A stretch of 64,000 nt of DNA. Source: Tepidisphaera sp. GTDB taxonomy: Bacteria > Planctomycetota > Phycisphaerae > Phycisphaerales > UBA1924. The stretch lies in contig WGNV01000004.1 of the NCBI GenBank assembly GCA_016124375.1, positions 1 to 64,000 on the forward strand, read 5' to 3'. Positions 48,048 through 57,918 of the stretch are shown here, piece by piece; positions within the stretch are counted from its first letter, which is position 1, and each line of letters begins with the position of its first letter. Made by a program: the position numbers and the translations under genes. Below the pieces are notes generated by a model. It searched no databases and was not told where the DNA came from. It worked only from the letters and a program-made list of their open reading frames with translations.

Positions 48048-49865
48048 TCAGTCTATCGTTGCTTTCTTGCTGTGCACCACCGGCTCGCCCCGGTCGTTGA
48101 TGACGTGGGCGATGCCGCTGTCGGGCAGGCCATTGAGGCGGATGGTGACGACGTGGTGGAACTTCACGCCTGAGGCCTGCGGACCCTCGGGCGCTTCGAT
48201 AGCGGTGTGAGCGATGACGGGCGAGCCGCGGAAGACGCAGTAGATGCCCAGGCCCCAAGCCTCGTGCATGGTGACGTTGGGCGAGACCTTGTACGACGCG
48301 TAGCCGGTGATGCCGTCGTGCGACCAGGCCTGTGGGCTGGGCGGGTCGTAGGGCATTTCGGACTGGTAGAAATACACGCGCCCGCCGTTGGCGTTCCACA
48401 GGGTTTGGTATTGCTGCGTGTGCTCGGCGAAGAGGGCGTAGGCGGTGACGTCGTCGCCGTTCACGACCAGCGCGTTGCGGGTGGTGTTGCTGTCCCACGC
48501 GGCGCCCTCGCCGTGGTCGGCGCGCCAGAGCCAGGCGTTGTCGATGATGACGTCTTTGCTGTTGATCGTGAGCAGGCTGCCGGCGCGGCCGTTTCGGGCC
48601 CCACCCGTGCGGCAAGTGATATCGGCCAGCAGCGTGGGCGATTGCTTGTGAGAAGTGCTCGCGCCGGACGGCCCCACTTGCACCAGGTCGGGCGATTCGA
48701 TCTCGCTGCCTTCGAAGATGATGCCGGCGATGGTGGCGCCATCGACATCGCCGACGGCGAGCGCGGCGTTACCTCGCGTGGGCGTGAGCGTCGGGTAGCC
48801 CAGGCCCAGCACCACGGTGCCCGGACGGGTGACTTCGATCGGCGCATCGAGTTCGTACAGCCCGGGCGTGAGCAGGAGATTTTTCCCGCTCGCGAGCGCC
48901 TCGTTGATGCTCGCGGCGGTGTCTCGCCCCGCGTGGGCGATGTAGAACGACTCGATGCCGAGCGACGTGCCTTCGCGAGGCGCTGTGGCGCTGACGGACG
49001 CGTCGTTGCCGCCCCACGTCGGGCCGCGTGCATCGCGCGTCAGCCCCGGCACCCGCACCGCGAATCGGTCGCCCTCCATGGAGAGGTACGGCTTCTCGCG
49101 GACCACCGGCGCGGCATCCACAGTGGTGTAGGGCTTCTCAGGCCACTGACCTGGCGGCGGGTTCTCAACGCCCACGAAGACCATGTTCCAGTTGCCGCCA
49201 TGCCACTGGCCCCAGGAGGTGTTGCGTGAGAACCACTGCTGCTGCGTGCCGGAATCGACGATGCCGTCGATGCGCGAATCCGCGAGGAAGCCGCCGCTGG
49301 ACCAGCCGCCGTCGGAGAAGATGATGTCGCCGCGAACATGCACGCGTCGCAGCCAGGTGCCCTGCGAGACCGCCCAGATGTTGGTGCCGCCGTCGGGCGT
49401 GAGCGTGAGGTTTTCGATGGATCGCCAGAAGTTGCAGGTGGCGTTGCGGTTCTTGAGAAACGGCTTAGAGGTGATCGACCCACGAACGCGCGTATCGGCG
49501 GGCGATGCGCCCAGGCCCAGCACCTGGGTGTAAAAGCCGACGGGGATGGTGACGTGATGCTCGCCCGGCGCGAGAAGGATGGCAAAACGATCCGGCCCGA
49601 ACTGGCTGGACTCTTGCTGCGCGAAGATGCCGTCGACCTTGGCCTGCGCCGCGGGGTCGCCGGGGGCAAGGATGAGGACGTTGGGGCCGAAGTCAGGGGG
49701 CTGCTCGCCTCGCGGTTGGACGACCGAACGAGACGAAGTGCAACCAACCATCGCCCCCAAGGCGAGAAGTGGAACAAACAGCGCAGACAAACTGACGAGG
49801 TGAGTCATAGTTCCTTTCGGGTGGAGCGATGCCCACCCCAACCAGCAGTTGGTCCGGGTGAGCAT
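48048..49865 (-). CDS. Secreted pectate-lyase-like beta-helix protein
   Basis: Lipoprotein-like N-terminus GAMVGCTSSRS, internal FYIAHAGRDTAASINEALASGKNLLLTPGLYELDAPIEVTRPGTVVLGLGYPTLTPTRGN. Confidence 0.75.
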   Translation of the reverse strand: MLTRTNCWLGWASLHPKGTMTHLVSLSALFVPLLALGAMVGCTSSRSVVQPRGEQPPDFGPNVLILAPGDPAAQAKVDGIFAQQESSQFGPDRFAILLAPGEHHVTIPVGFYTQVLGLGASPADTRVRGSITSKPFLKNRNATCNFWRSIENLTLTPDGGTNIWAVSQGTWLRRVHVRGDIIFSDGGWSSGGFLADSRIDGIVDSGTQQQWFSRNTSWGQWHGGNWNMVFVGVENPPPGQWPEKPYTTVDAAPVVREKPYLSMEGDRFAVRVPGLTRDARGPTWGGNDASVSATAPREGTSLGIESFYIAHAGRDTAASINEALASGKNLLLTPGLYELDAPIEVTRPGTVVLGLGYPTLTPTRGNAALAVGDVDGATIAGIIFEGSEIESPDLVQVGPSGASTSHKQSPTLLADITCRTGGARNGRAGSLLTINSKDVIIDNAWLWRADHGEGAAWDSNTTRNALVVNGDDVTAYALFAEHTQQYQTLWNANGGRVYFYQSEMPYDPPSPQAWSHDGITGYASYKVSPNVTMHEAWGLGIYCVFRGSPVIAHTAIEAPEGPQASGVKFHHVVTIRLNGLPDSGIAHVINDRGEPVVHSKKATID

Positions 49866-49938
49866 ATCGATTCAGCGAGACGGGATTGGGTCAGCGATGG
49901 CCGCGAAGTGCGGGTCGCGATTGGTGTTGCAGGGCTAT

Positions 49939-50592
49939 CTACGGCGTCACAGCCGAGCCGCACTCCGTGCAGGTCGGGCTAGCGCCGATTGGGTAGCCGC
50001 AAGAAGCGCACTGGCGTCTCGTCCGCCGGCGTCTGCCAACCGCCGCGCGAATGCCGCGACGGACGAAGAGCGGGCCGAAGAGCAACGCCGCGGCCGCCAC
50101 GGCGAAACACATCGTGTCGAGTACAAGCCCGCCGGGGAGAACCTCCACACCGGTCTGGTCGGGCGTGGAAGTCTTCCATTGTGGATCATTCCAGGGCCAC
50201 CAGAACTGCGCATTCATCAGGCATGGCATCGGCCAGCCGTAGAGGTGGGCCTCGAAACTGTGCGTGGGCTGGCGCCCACTATCCCGATGCCAATAGTGGT
50301 AGTGGAGATGGGCGAAAGTCCGGCTCACCGACCACTGACTAGCCGGCGGCCAGGGTTTCGTGTGCGGGGTGGAAATCATGATCGCCATTTGAGCCGCCGC
50401 GGGGCCTTGCACATTGACGATCTGATTGCCTTGCCATGCCCGCTCTGGCCCCATCACTGATATCGCAACCAGCAGCGACACCGCCAGGCCAATCGCGAGA
50501 CAGGCAAGGATCGCGATCAAGTGCGTGACGTTGAGTCGTCGCCGCTTTGCCTCAGTTGTGGGACCGGCATGAGGAACGCCATCGCTGTTCAT
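49939..50592 (-). CDS. Membrane protein with C-terminal zinc ribbon (paralog of next gene)
   Basis: TM segments; C-terminal CASCGYPIGASPTCTECGSAV. Confidence 0.65.
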   Translation of the reverse strand: MNSDGVPHAGPTTEAKRRRLNVTHLIAILACLAIGLAVSLLVAISVMGPERAWQGNQIVNVQGPAAAQMAIMISTPHTKPWPPASQWSVSRTFAHLHYHYWHRDSGRQPTHSFEAHLYGWPMPCLMNAQFWWPWNDPQWKTSTPDQTGVEVLPGGLVLDTMCFAVAAAALLFGPLFVRRGIRAAVGRRRRTRRQCASCGYPIGASPTCTECGSAVTP

Positions 50593-51248
50593 GCTCCGCT
50601 CCCTTGCAGACCCAACTTGTTTCTCACCGGCGATCCGCACTCGGTGCACACGGATGAAGCCCCAACCGGGTAGCAGCACACCGGGCACAGCCCGCGGCGG
50701 CGTCGCCATGCGCGAACCAGCTTCCGCAGCAGGAGCGGCGTGAGAAACACCAACCCGATCGGAGCCGCAAATGTGAGGGTATCGACGAAAAGCCCGATCC
50801 ATCGCACGTTGAGGGGGGTGCGGCTCGGCGGCGAGGTGTGCCGCTCCGGGTCGCCGTCCGGCCCCCAGCGATCGACCTCGATGAGGCACCCCATGGGCCA
50901 GCCGTACAGGTTTACACGAGCGGAATGGGTGATCGGCCTTCCCGGCGGAGCGAACGCGACCTCGTACTCGCGACGACCCAGTAAATAGAGCTCGAGGTAC
51001 TCACGCGCAGGGGGCCAACCGACAGTATCGATGGGCAAAGGCTTGGCGGCCGCGGTCGCGTCATGAATGTTGGCAACCGTGAAAGGAGACCAGGGTTGGC
51101 CGGGGCGGGGAATCACCGAGACCGCGAAGATCAGGCTCACGCACATCGCGAACAGCAGAATGAGGGCGGCTACCACCGGCGGCGAATCGGTGACGGCCCG
51201 CCGATTGACCACTTCTTGCGACGCAATGTGGACAGGCTGAGTGTTCAT
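50589..51248 (-). CDS. Membrane protein with C-terminal zinc ribbon
   Basis: TM segments; C-terminal LCPVCCYPVGASSVCTECGSPV; overlaps the paralog by 4 nt. Confidence 0.65.
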   Translation of the reverse strand: MNTQPVHIASQEVVNRRAVTDSPPVVAALILLFAMCVSLIFAVSVIPRPGQPWSPFTVANIHDATAAAKPLPIDTVGWPPAREYLELYLLGRREYEVAFAPPGRPITHSARVNLYGWPMGCLIEVDRWGPDGDPERHTSPPSRTPLNVRWIGLFVDTLTFAAPIGLVFLTPLLLRKLVRAWRRRRGLCPVCCYPVGASSVCTECGSPVRNKLGLQGSGA

Positions 51249-51494
51249 AAGCGTGCGAAGTGCTGAAGTGTGACCGAGGCTACCCCACGAACTGCAATTC
51301 GTTCGGTATCTGCGTGGGTATATACGGGGATGCGGGTGCGAGGTTGCAGCTGGGCGGCGGCAGGGCGTGCCGCACGGTTCAACGGAGTTTGGCGGGAGTT
51401 ATCCCCAACTGCCAGGAAGCGAGCTTGGGCAACCTGTCGGGAATGCGAGCCGCCTTCCGCCGAGCGTGCCCCGGCGCGCCGACACTTGCCCGGC

Positions 51495-53204
51495 ATGACC
51501 GACGCCCCCACCCCACGCAGCCGCTTCCGCCAGCCGACTGTCACCATGCAGTCGCTCTTTGACAAGCAGCCTCCCGCCAGCCCCGAGGCGGAGATGAGCC
51601 TGCTGGGCTCGCTGATTCTCGATCCCGGCGTCATCCCCGACGTGCTGGGCATCGTGAAGGGCCCGGCCGACTTTTCCAGCGAGCGCCATAACCACATCTA
51701 CAGCGCGGTCATCGACATCTACGACAAGCACCACAGCGGCGACCTGGTGCAGATCACCGACCTCTTGCGAGACCGGGGCGTGCTGGATCTTGTGGGCGGG
51801 GCGGATTACCTCGTCGAGCTCGCCAGCGCCGTGCCCGCTGCGGTCAACGCGCCGCACTTTGCTCGAATCGTGGCGGAAAAGGCCAAACTCAGGCGACTGA
51901 TCGAAGCCGCGGGGCAGATCCTCTACGACGCGTATCACGCGGGAGATCTGGGCCCGGAGGGCGCTCGCGAGGTATTGGACAGCGCGGAGATGCGCGTGTT
52001 CGAGATCGCGCAGGAGCAGGCCGCGAGCGACCCGCAGAGTTTGACGGAACTGCTGGACCTGGAGCTGGCTCGGCTGGAAGCCGCGGATTTCGAAGGCGGC
52101 GGGCTCTCGGGTGTGCCCACGGGCTATCACGAACTGGACGAACTGCTGCGGGGCATGCAGCCGGGCGAAATGATCGTGCTGGCGGCTCGCCCCTCGATGG
52201 GCAAGACGGCACTCGCGCTCAACCTTGCCGAGCAGATGGCGATCGGGGGACTCCCGGTCGCGGGGGCGCCAGCGGGGAAGAAGAACCCAGTCGGTCTTTT
52301 CAGCCTGGAAATGAGCAAGAACGCGATCGTGCAGCGCTTGCTGTCGGCCCGCTCGGGGGTCAGCAGCCAGGCCCTGCGAGGCGGGCACAAGATCCCCGAC
52401 GCGGACTTTCGCTCGCTGATGATGGCCGCGGAGGACTTGAAGGTTGCGCCTGTTTTCGTGGACGACACGCCCAACCTGACCGTGCTGAACCTGCGAGCCC
52501 GGGCCCGGCGCATGGTCGCCCAGCACGGGGTGAAGGTGATCATGATCGACTACCTGCAGTTGATGAGCGCTCCCGGCGCGGCTCGCGAAAGCCGCCAGGT
52601 GGAAGTGAGCGCGATCTCGCGCGGCATCAAGGCGCTGGCCCGCGAACTCAACGTGCCGGTGTTGTGCCTGAGCCAGTTGAACCGTGCGAGCGAAAGCCGC
52701 GAGGGGAACCGGCCCCGCATGAGCGACCTGCGCGAATCGGGCTCGATCGAGCAGGACGCGGACGTGATCATGCTGCTGCACCGCGAGGAGTATTACCACG
52801 TCCAAGACGAGGACTGGAAGATCGACAACCCGGACAAGATCGGAATCGCGGAAATCATCATCGCCAAGCAGCGAAACGGGCCGACGGGCGTCGTGAAGCT
52901 GAGCTGGGACAGCAAGACCACGCGCTTCAAGAGCTTCGACCCGCACGCACGGGCCCCGGGGGACATCGAGCGCGAGTTCGGCATGAGCACGCCCAGCCGC
53001 AGTTCCGGCGGCTCCATGGGCACTGGCGGCCCCGGCGGCGCCAAGCCCTGGACGCACCAGGCCGAGCCCAAACCCGGGGGCGAAGAGGCGCCCTTTTCGC
53101 CCGGCTATGGCGGGTTCGCGCCGGGCAAGAAGACGGGCCCGATCGAGAACCACCGCGACGGGGGCGGGCCGGAGATCGACGAAGAAACGGATCTGCCGGG
53201 GTGA
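51495..53204 (+). CDS. dnaB: Replicative DNA helicase
   Basis: PPASPEAEMSLLGSLILDP, MIVLAARPSMGKTALALNLAEQMA, VIMIDYLQLMSAPGAARESRQVEVSAISRGIKALARELNVPVLCLSQLNRASESR. Confidence 0.96.
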   Translation: MTDAPTPRSRFRQPTVTMQSLFDKQPPASPEAEMSLLGSLILDPGVIPDVLGIVKGPADFSSERHNHIYSAVIDIYDKHHSGDLVQITDLLRDRGVLDLVGGADYLVELASAVPAAVNAPHFARIVAEKAKLRRLIEAAGQILYDAYHAGDLGPEGAREVLDSAEMRVFEIAQEQAASDPQSLTELLDLELARLEAADFEGGGLSGVPTGYHELDELLRGMQPGEMIVLAARPSMGKTALALNLAEQMAIGGLPVAGAPAGKKNPVGLFSLEMSKNAIVQRLLSARSGVSSQALRGGHKIPDADFRSLMMAAEDLKVAPVFVDDTPNLTVLNLRARARRMVAQHGVKVIMIDYLQLMSAPGAARESRQVEVSAISRGIKALARELNVPVLCLSQLNRASESREGNRPRMSDLRESGSIEQDADVIMLLHREEYYHVQDEDWKIDNPDKIGIAEIIIAKQRNGPTGVVKLSWDSKTTRFKSFDPHARAPGDIEREFGMSTPSRSSGGSMGTGGPGGAKPWTHQAEPKPGGEEAPFSPGYGGFAPGKKTGPIENHRDGGGPEIDEETDLPG

Positions 53205-53221
53205 GCGGGCTCAATGTGACG

Positions 53222-53338
53222 CCGGAGGTGAGTCTTCGAACCTCCGGGTCGATTCGGACCGCATCTCTCGCGTGCGACACTCAAGACATTCGCGAACTCG
53301 CTCGCTCGACCCGGATCTTCGCCAAGCCTCAGATCCGG
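53222..53338. repeat. Inverted pair of hairpin-family repeats between dnaB and the LysR gene
   Basis: CCGGAGGT-gagtcttcga-ACCTCCGG (53222-53247) and, inverted, CCGGATCT-tcgccaagcctc-AGATCCGG (53311-53338). Confidence 0.88.
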
Positions 53339-53352
53339 CTTCTCCCGAGCGC

Positions 53353-54261
53353 TCACTTCGCAATCGTGCGCACCGACGCCAGCAGTTGCTTTTCGAAGGC
53401 CGCCGACGCGGCACTGGGCTCGCGATCGCGCCGCCTGATGATCGCCAGCTGGCGCGTGAGCCTCGCATCGCGGCACGTCAGCCCCTCGCCCGGGGGCAAC
53501 GCAAACCGGCTCACCAGCGCCAGGCCGATGCCCGCCGCGACCATGCTCTTGATGGGCTCGATCGACCTGAGTTCCATCACGACATCGAGCGTGACGCCCG
53601 CGTTCCGCGACGCGGCATCCACCACCGCCCGCACCGCCGTCCCCGCCTCGAAGGCCACGAAGGGCTCGCGTTCGACGTCCTTCCACCGAAAGCCGCCGGT
53701 CTTTTTCTTGTCGGCGTCGATGTCGCGCAGCGGGTGGGCCGGAGGGGTGATCAACCTGAGTTCATCCTGCACCAGCGGGATACGAAGCAGCACATCCGAG
53801 TCGGGCACATCGACGGGCAGCGTGACGATGCCGAGGTCGAGCTCGCCCCGGATCACCGCCTCGGCGACCTGCGCCGAGCCGACCTCTCGCACGAAGAACC
53901 GCAGCCCGGGGTGCGCCCGCCGCAGAGCTCGCACCACGCCCGGGAGCAGGTAGGCCGTCGCCGTCGCGCCGCCCCCGACGCGAATCGACCCTTGCTCAAG
54001 ACCTTGCAGGCGCCGCACCGCGGCCAGCCCCGCGTCAGCCGCGGCCAGCGCGTCCTTGGCATGCCGCAGAAACACCCGCCCCGCTTCGGTCAGTTCCACG
54101 CCCTTGCCGGTGCGATGCAACAGCGTCGCGCCTAGGTCGCGTTCAAGCTTCTTGACCACCGCCGACAGCGCCGGCTGCGTCACGCCCAGCGACCGAGCCG
54201 CTCGCGTCAGGTGCTGCTGCTCGCCGATCTCGCGGAAGTAGCGAAGGGGCGTGAGTTCCAT
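53353..54261 (-). CDS. LysR-family transcriptional regulator
   Basis: MELTPLRYFREIGEQQHLTRAARSLGVTQPALSAVVKKLERDLGATLLHRTGKGVELTEAG. Confidence 0.94.
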   Translation of the reverse strand: MELTPLRYFREIGEQQHLTRAARSLGVTQPALSAVVKKLERDLGATLLHRTGKGVELTEAGRVFLRHAKDALAAADAGLAAVRRLQGLEQGSIRVGGGATATAYLLPGVVRALRRAHPGLRFFVREVGSAQVAEAVIRGELDLGIVTLPVDVPDSDVLLRIPLVQDELRLITPPAHPLRDIDADKKKTGGFRWKDVEREPFVAFEAGTAVRAVVDAASRNAGVTLDVVMELRSIEPIKSMVAAGIGLALVSRFALPPGEGLTCRDARLTRQLAIIRRRDREPSAASAAFEKQLLASVRTIAK

Positions 54262-54326
54262 GGGGTGAAGGGTAACGCGCGTGATCGCGACAACGGGTGG
54301 GTCGGGCTTGCCGGGCAATTGGCTTT

Positions 54327-54464
54327 CGGCATTCGGCATTCGTGATTCGGCATTCGTTGGAAGACAAGGCGCTCGCGGCCGCGCGTCTGCCGCCCGATCT
54401 CGCATCACGAATGCCGAATGCCTAATGCCGAATGCCGTCCCACTCATGCCCAATGCCGAATGCC
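54327..54464. repeat. Inverted array of GGCATTC/GAATGCC heptamers
   Basis: 54327-54359 is identical over 33 nt to the reverse complement of 8156-8188; right arm atcacgaatgccgaatgcctaatgccgaatgccg...caatgccgaatgccgg. Confidence 0.93.
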
Positions 54465-55814
54465 GGCCTCGGCCGCCCCCACCACCAGCGCCGAGTTCTT
54501 CGCCCCGAACGCCAGGCAGTTGATCAGCGCCACCCTCGCCCGCGTGGGGCGGCTCTCCAGCGGCGTGTAATCCAAGTCACACGCCTCATCGCGCTCGCGC
54601 AGGTTGATCGTCGGCGGGGCAAACGGCTCGCCCCCGTCCGCGCCCGTCAGCGCCCCGAGCGTGCACACCAGGGCCGCGAGCCCGCACGCGCCCTGCGGGT
54701 GGCCGATGGCGCCCTTGACGCTGTGCCCGATGAGCCGCCGCGCATGCTCGCCAAACGCGAGCTTCACCGCCAGCGTCTCCAGTTCGTCGTTCATCTTGGT
54801 GGCGGTGCCGTGGTAGTGCACCATCTCGATCGCATCGGGCTCAAGCCCTGCGTCGGCGATGGCCAGGCGAATCGCGCGTGCCGACTCGGCCATGTCCGGC
54901 GCGGGCCTCACCCGGTGGAACGCGTCGCACGTCGCGCCGTAGCCAAGCATGCGGCCCACGGGCTTTGCCCCGCGCGCGGCCGCGTGGTCTTCACGCTCCA
55001 GCATCACAGCCCACGCCCCCTCGCCCAGCACAAAGCCGTCGCGCGTGGCGTCGAACGGGCGGGCCGCAGTCGGGGCCGCCTCCGGGTTCTCCGAAAAATC
55101 CCGCGTCGAGATCACCCGCAACAGCTCCATCCCCAGCAGCGTCTCCCAACGTACGTGCGCGTCGGCCCCCACCACCACCATCGCGCTGGGGGCGCCGGGC
55201 CGCGGGCTCCTCAGCAGTTCCATCGCCAGGCCCACGGCATCCGATGCGCTGGCGCATCCGTCCGACACGCACATGCTCGGGCCGTGCAGGCCAAGGCCAA
55301 TCGACAGTTCGCCCGCCAGGTTGCCGTGCGTGGCGTTGGTGATGGTCCACAGGCTGGGGCGTCGCCCGGCGTGCCCGGCGTCGGATTGATCGAGCGTGAA
55401 GTCGATCCCCCCGGCACCGGTGCCCAGGAACAACCCAGTGTCCGAGGTATCGGTCTTGGACGCGTCCAGGCCCGCCCGCGCCATCGCCTCCCGGCACGCC
55501 GCCAGCGCCATCGGAATAAGCCGCGGCACCCGGGCCTGCTCCGCTGGAGGCATCACGCTGCCGGGATCAAATTCCGGGCAGGTCGCGGCGACCGTGCTGC
55601 GGATGCGATGGTCGGAAAATGTGAGCCGCCGCACGCCCGAGCGCCCAATCCGGCAGCCTCGCACGTACGCCTCAACGCCCACGCCAAGGGGCGAAACGGC
55701 GCCCATGCCAGTGATCACCACGCCGGGTCGAAGCAAGATGGGCCTCCATGCGGGTGTCGCCCAAGTCGGACCGGCATCTGCCGGAGGTGCCACCCCCGAC
55801 GACCTCTGCCGCAC
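54444..55814 (-). CDS. Beta-ketoacyl-ACP synthase (FabF-like)
   Basis: PGVVITGMGAVSPLGVGVEAYVRG, SVKGAIGHPQGACGLAALVCTLGAL, NCLAFGAKNSALVV. True start is probably downstream of 55814. Confidence 0.9.
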   Translation of the reverse strand: MRQRSSGVAPPADAGPTWATPAWRPILLRPGVVITGMGAVSPLGVGVEAYVRGCRIGRSGVRRLTFSDHRIRSTVAATCPEFDPGSVMPPAEQARVPRLIPMALAACREAMARAGLDASKTDTSDTGLFLGTGAGGIDFTLDQSDAGHAGRRPSLWTITNATHGNLAGELSIGLGLHGPSMCVSDGCASASDAVGLAMELLRSPRPGAPSAMVVVGADAHVRWETLLGMELLRVISTRDFSENPEAAPTAARPFDATRDGFVLGEGAWAVMLEREDHAAARGAKPVGRMLGYGATCDAFHRVRPAPDMAESARAIRLAIADAGLEPDAIEMVHYHGTATKMNDELETLAVKLAFGEHARRLIGHSVKGAIGHPQGACGLAALVCTLGALTGADGGEPFAPPTINLRERDEACDLDYTPLESRPTRARVALINCLAFGAKNSALVVGAAEAGIRHWA

Positions 55815-55921
55815 CCCCCCGCGACCACCATGGCGAATCGCAGCGTGCCCCGGATTGGATGCGGACGCCTCTCAAGACGTGCCGCTCCCGGGCGTCCGAA
55901 CTCAAGGTATGCTTGTCGCTC

Positions 55922-56992
55922 ATGACCCGATGGCTTCTCGTATTCGGCATCGCAATGGCGGCTATCCCCGCCCGCGCCCAAACCTCGCTCACGCTGGACC
56001 CCGACGGACAGTGGCGGCCAGTGCAGCGGGCGGGCCAAGACGACCCCGACGCCAAGGTCATGGACCAGGCCCGACGCCTGTTGGCCGAGCGCAAGCCCGA
56101 AGAAGCGTTCGATCTGCTCGACGGGTGGATGAAGGCGGAAGACCGCAGAAAGAACCCCTACACGCCCGAGGCCCTGCTGCTCAAGGGCCAGGCCAAGCTC
56201 GACGACGACGAAGAGACCAACGCCCTGCGCGAGTGGGAGGAGATCGTCAAGAACTATCCGGAGTCGGAGCAGTTCGTCCCCGCGCTGGAGAATGAGTTCG
56301 AAGTCGCCAAGCTCTACATCAACGGGCTCAGCCCGCGCGTGCTCGGTCTGCGCATCGACGACGGCAAGCCCGTCGCCGAGGAGATCATTCTTCGGATCAA
56401 CGAGCGGCTGCCCGGCAGCAAGCTGGCCGAAAAGGCACTGATCACGCTCGCCGACATGTATTACCGCATCCGCGACCTGCCGATCGCCGTGGAAACCTAC
56501 GACGTGTTCCTGAGGCTCTACCCGCGCAGCGCCTATCGCTCGCGGGCGCTGCAGCGCCGGGCATTCGCCACGATCGCGCAGTTCCGCGGGCCCGGGCACG
56601 ACCCCTCCGGGCTGCTGGAAGCCCGGTACCAGATCGAGGATTTCCAGAGGGAGTTTCCCTCCGAGGCAGATCGGCTGGGAATGAGCGACGCGCTGGTGGC
56701 AAGGCTCGATGACTCGGCCGCGGCCCACCTGCTGGAGGTCGCGCAGTGGTACGCGGACCGGGGTGACGTCACCTCCCAGAAATACATCCTGGGAAGGCTG
56801 ATCACCAAACACCCCGGCAGCGGGGCGGCGGTCGAGGCGCTGGCGACCTTTGACAAGAACCACTGGCCGCTGCCCGGAGCGAAAAAAGGCCCAGACGCGG
56901 GCAACGCCGCCGCGCCTGCAGCCCCGGACCAGCCCGCCAAAGGTCAAGCAGGGCAGCCCGAGCAGGCCAATCCCAAGGAGCCCACGCCTTGA
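55922..56992 (+). CDS. Secreted TPR protein (BamD/YbgF-like)
   Basis: Signal peptide MTRWLLVFGIAMAAIPARAQ; TPR region AEKALITLADMYYRIRDLPIAVETYDVFLRLYPRSAYR. Confidence 0.75.
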   Translation: MTRWLLVFGIAMAAIPARAQTSLTLDPDGQWRPVQRAGQDDPDAKVMDQARRLLAERKPEEAFDLLDGWMKAEDRRKNPYTPEALLLKGQAKLDDDEETNALREWEEIVKNYPESEQFVPALENEFEVAKLYINGLSPRVLGLRIDDGKPVAEEIILRINERLPGSKLAEKALITLADMYYRIRDLPIAVETYDVFLRLYPRSAYRSRALQRRAFATIAQFRGPGHDPSGLLEARYQIEDFQREFPSEADRLGMSDALVARLDDSAAAHLLEVAQWYADRGDVTSQKYILGRLITKHPGSGAAVEALATFDKNHWPLPGAKKGPDAGNAAAPAAPDQPAKGQAGQPEQANPKEPTP

Positions 56993-57531
56993 GCCCCAGA
57001 TGGCGATCCCTCTTCATGGCCGGCGGCTCGCTCGTGCTGGGCTTTGCCTGCTGCCTGTCGCCCGGCTGCGCGTCCGAGCCCTCCGAGGGCTACTCCTTTC
57101 AGAGCACCTACCCCGCGGGCGTGCGGACCGTCAGCGTGCCGATCTTCGATAACTACTCGTTCGACACCGGGGTTGAAGTCGAGCTCACCGACGCCATCAT
57201 CAAGGAGATTCAGCGCTCGACCGATCTCAAGGTCGTTCAGGGAGGCAGCGCCGAATCTCAGCTCAAGGGCGTCGTCACCAAGTCGCAGTTGCGACGCCTC
57301 TCCATCCAGCGCGGCAGCGGCTACGTGCAAGAGGTCGCCGTCACGCTCACCGTCGACTTTGACTGGAAGGACACCCGCACCGGCAAGCTGCTCACCAGCC
57401 GGCGCCAGTTCGCCGCCAGCGATTCATTTGTGCCCGTGCCAGGTTCCGGAGAGCGCATCGAGACGGGGCGGCATGGGGCGGTGCAGCGCCTGGCCCACGA
57501 CATCGTCGCGGAACTTCGGGAAGGCTGGTAG
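56989..57531 (+). CDS. LptE-like LPS-assembly lipoprotein
   Basis: Lipobox LSPGCASEPSEGY; VRTVSVPIFDNYSFDTGVEVELTDAIIKEIQRSTDLKVVQGGSAESQLKGVV. TTG start overlaps the previous stop. Confidence 0.75.
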   Translation: MSPRWRSLFMAGGSLVLGFACCLSPGCASEPSEGYSFQSTYPAGVRTVSVPIFDNYSFDTGVEVELTDAIIKEIQRSTDLKVVQGGSAESQLKGVVTKSQLRRLSIQRGSGYVQEVAVTLTVDFDWKDTRTGKLLTSRRQFAASDSFVPVPGSGERIETGRHGAVQRLAHDIVAELREGW

Positions 57532-57918
57532 CCCTCGGAGGCACTCCCCGCCGCCCGGCACCTCTCAGCAAGTTCCGGGCGGCGCGATCCATCACCCCAC
57601 GAGTGACGTACAGATATAGACCATCGGTCCGTTCGTCGCCCTGGGGGAAACAGCGCAACCCCGCCGGGCGCCTACCTTTGTCCTACTCGAGCCCGAATGG
57701 CCGGGCCGGGGAGCTGATGGCGGGCTATTCCTGCTCTCGGACCTGACGCCCGCCCGCCCCGGTGCATCCCGGCGACGCGGCCGCCGAAAACATGACGTCC
57801 GGATCACACGTATACCTGTGTGCATCCGATACGGAGATCAAGCGTGCCGAGCATCGAAATCACCGCCTCAGCAATCCCGGAAACGTCACGCTCGCTGAGG
57901 CACTCCCTGGCGACTTTC

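Noticed and set aside
54327-54464. CRISPR array
   Set aside because: Repeat words are only 7 nt, contiguous and in inverted arrangement with no uniform unique spacers; no cas genes.
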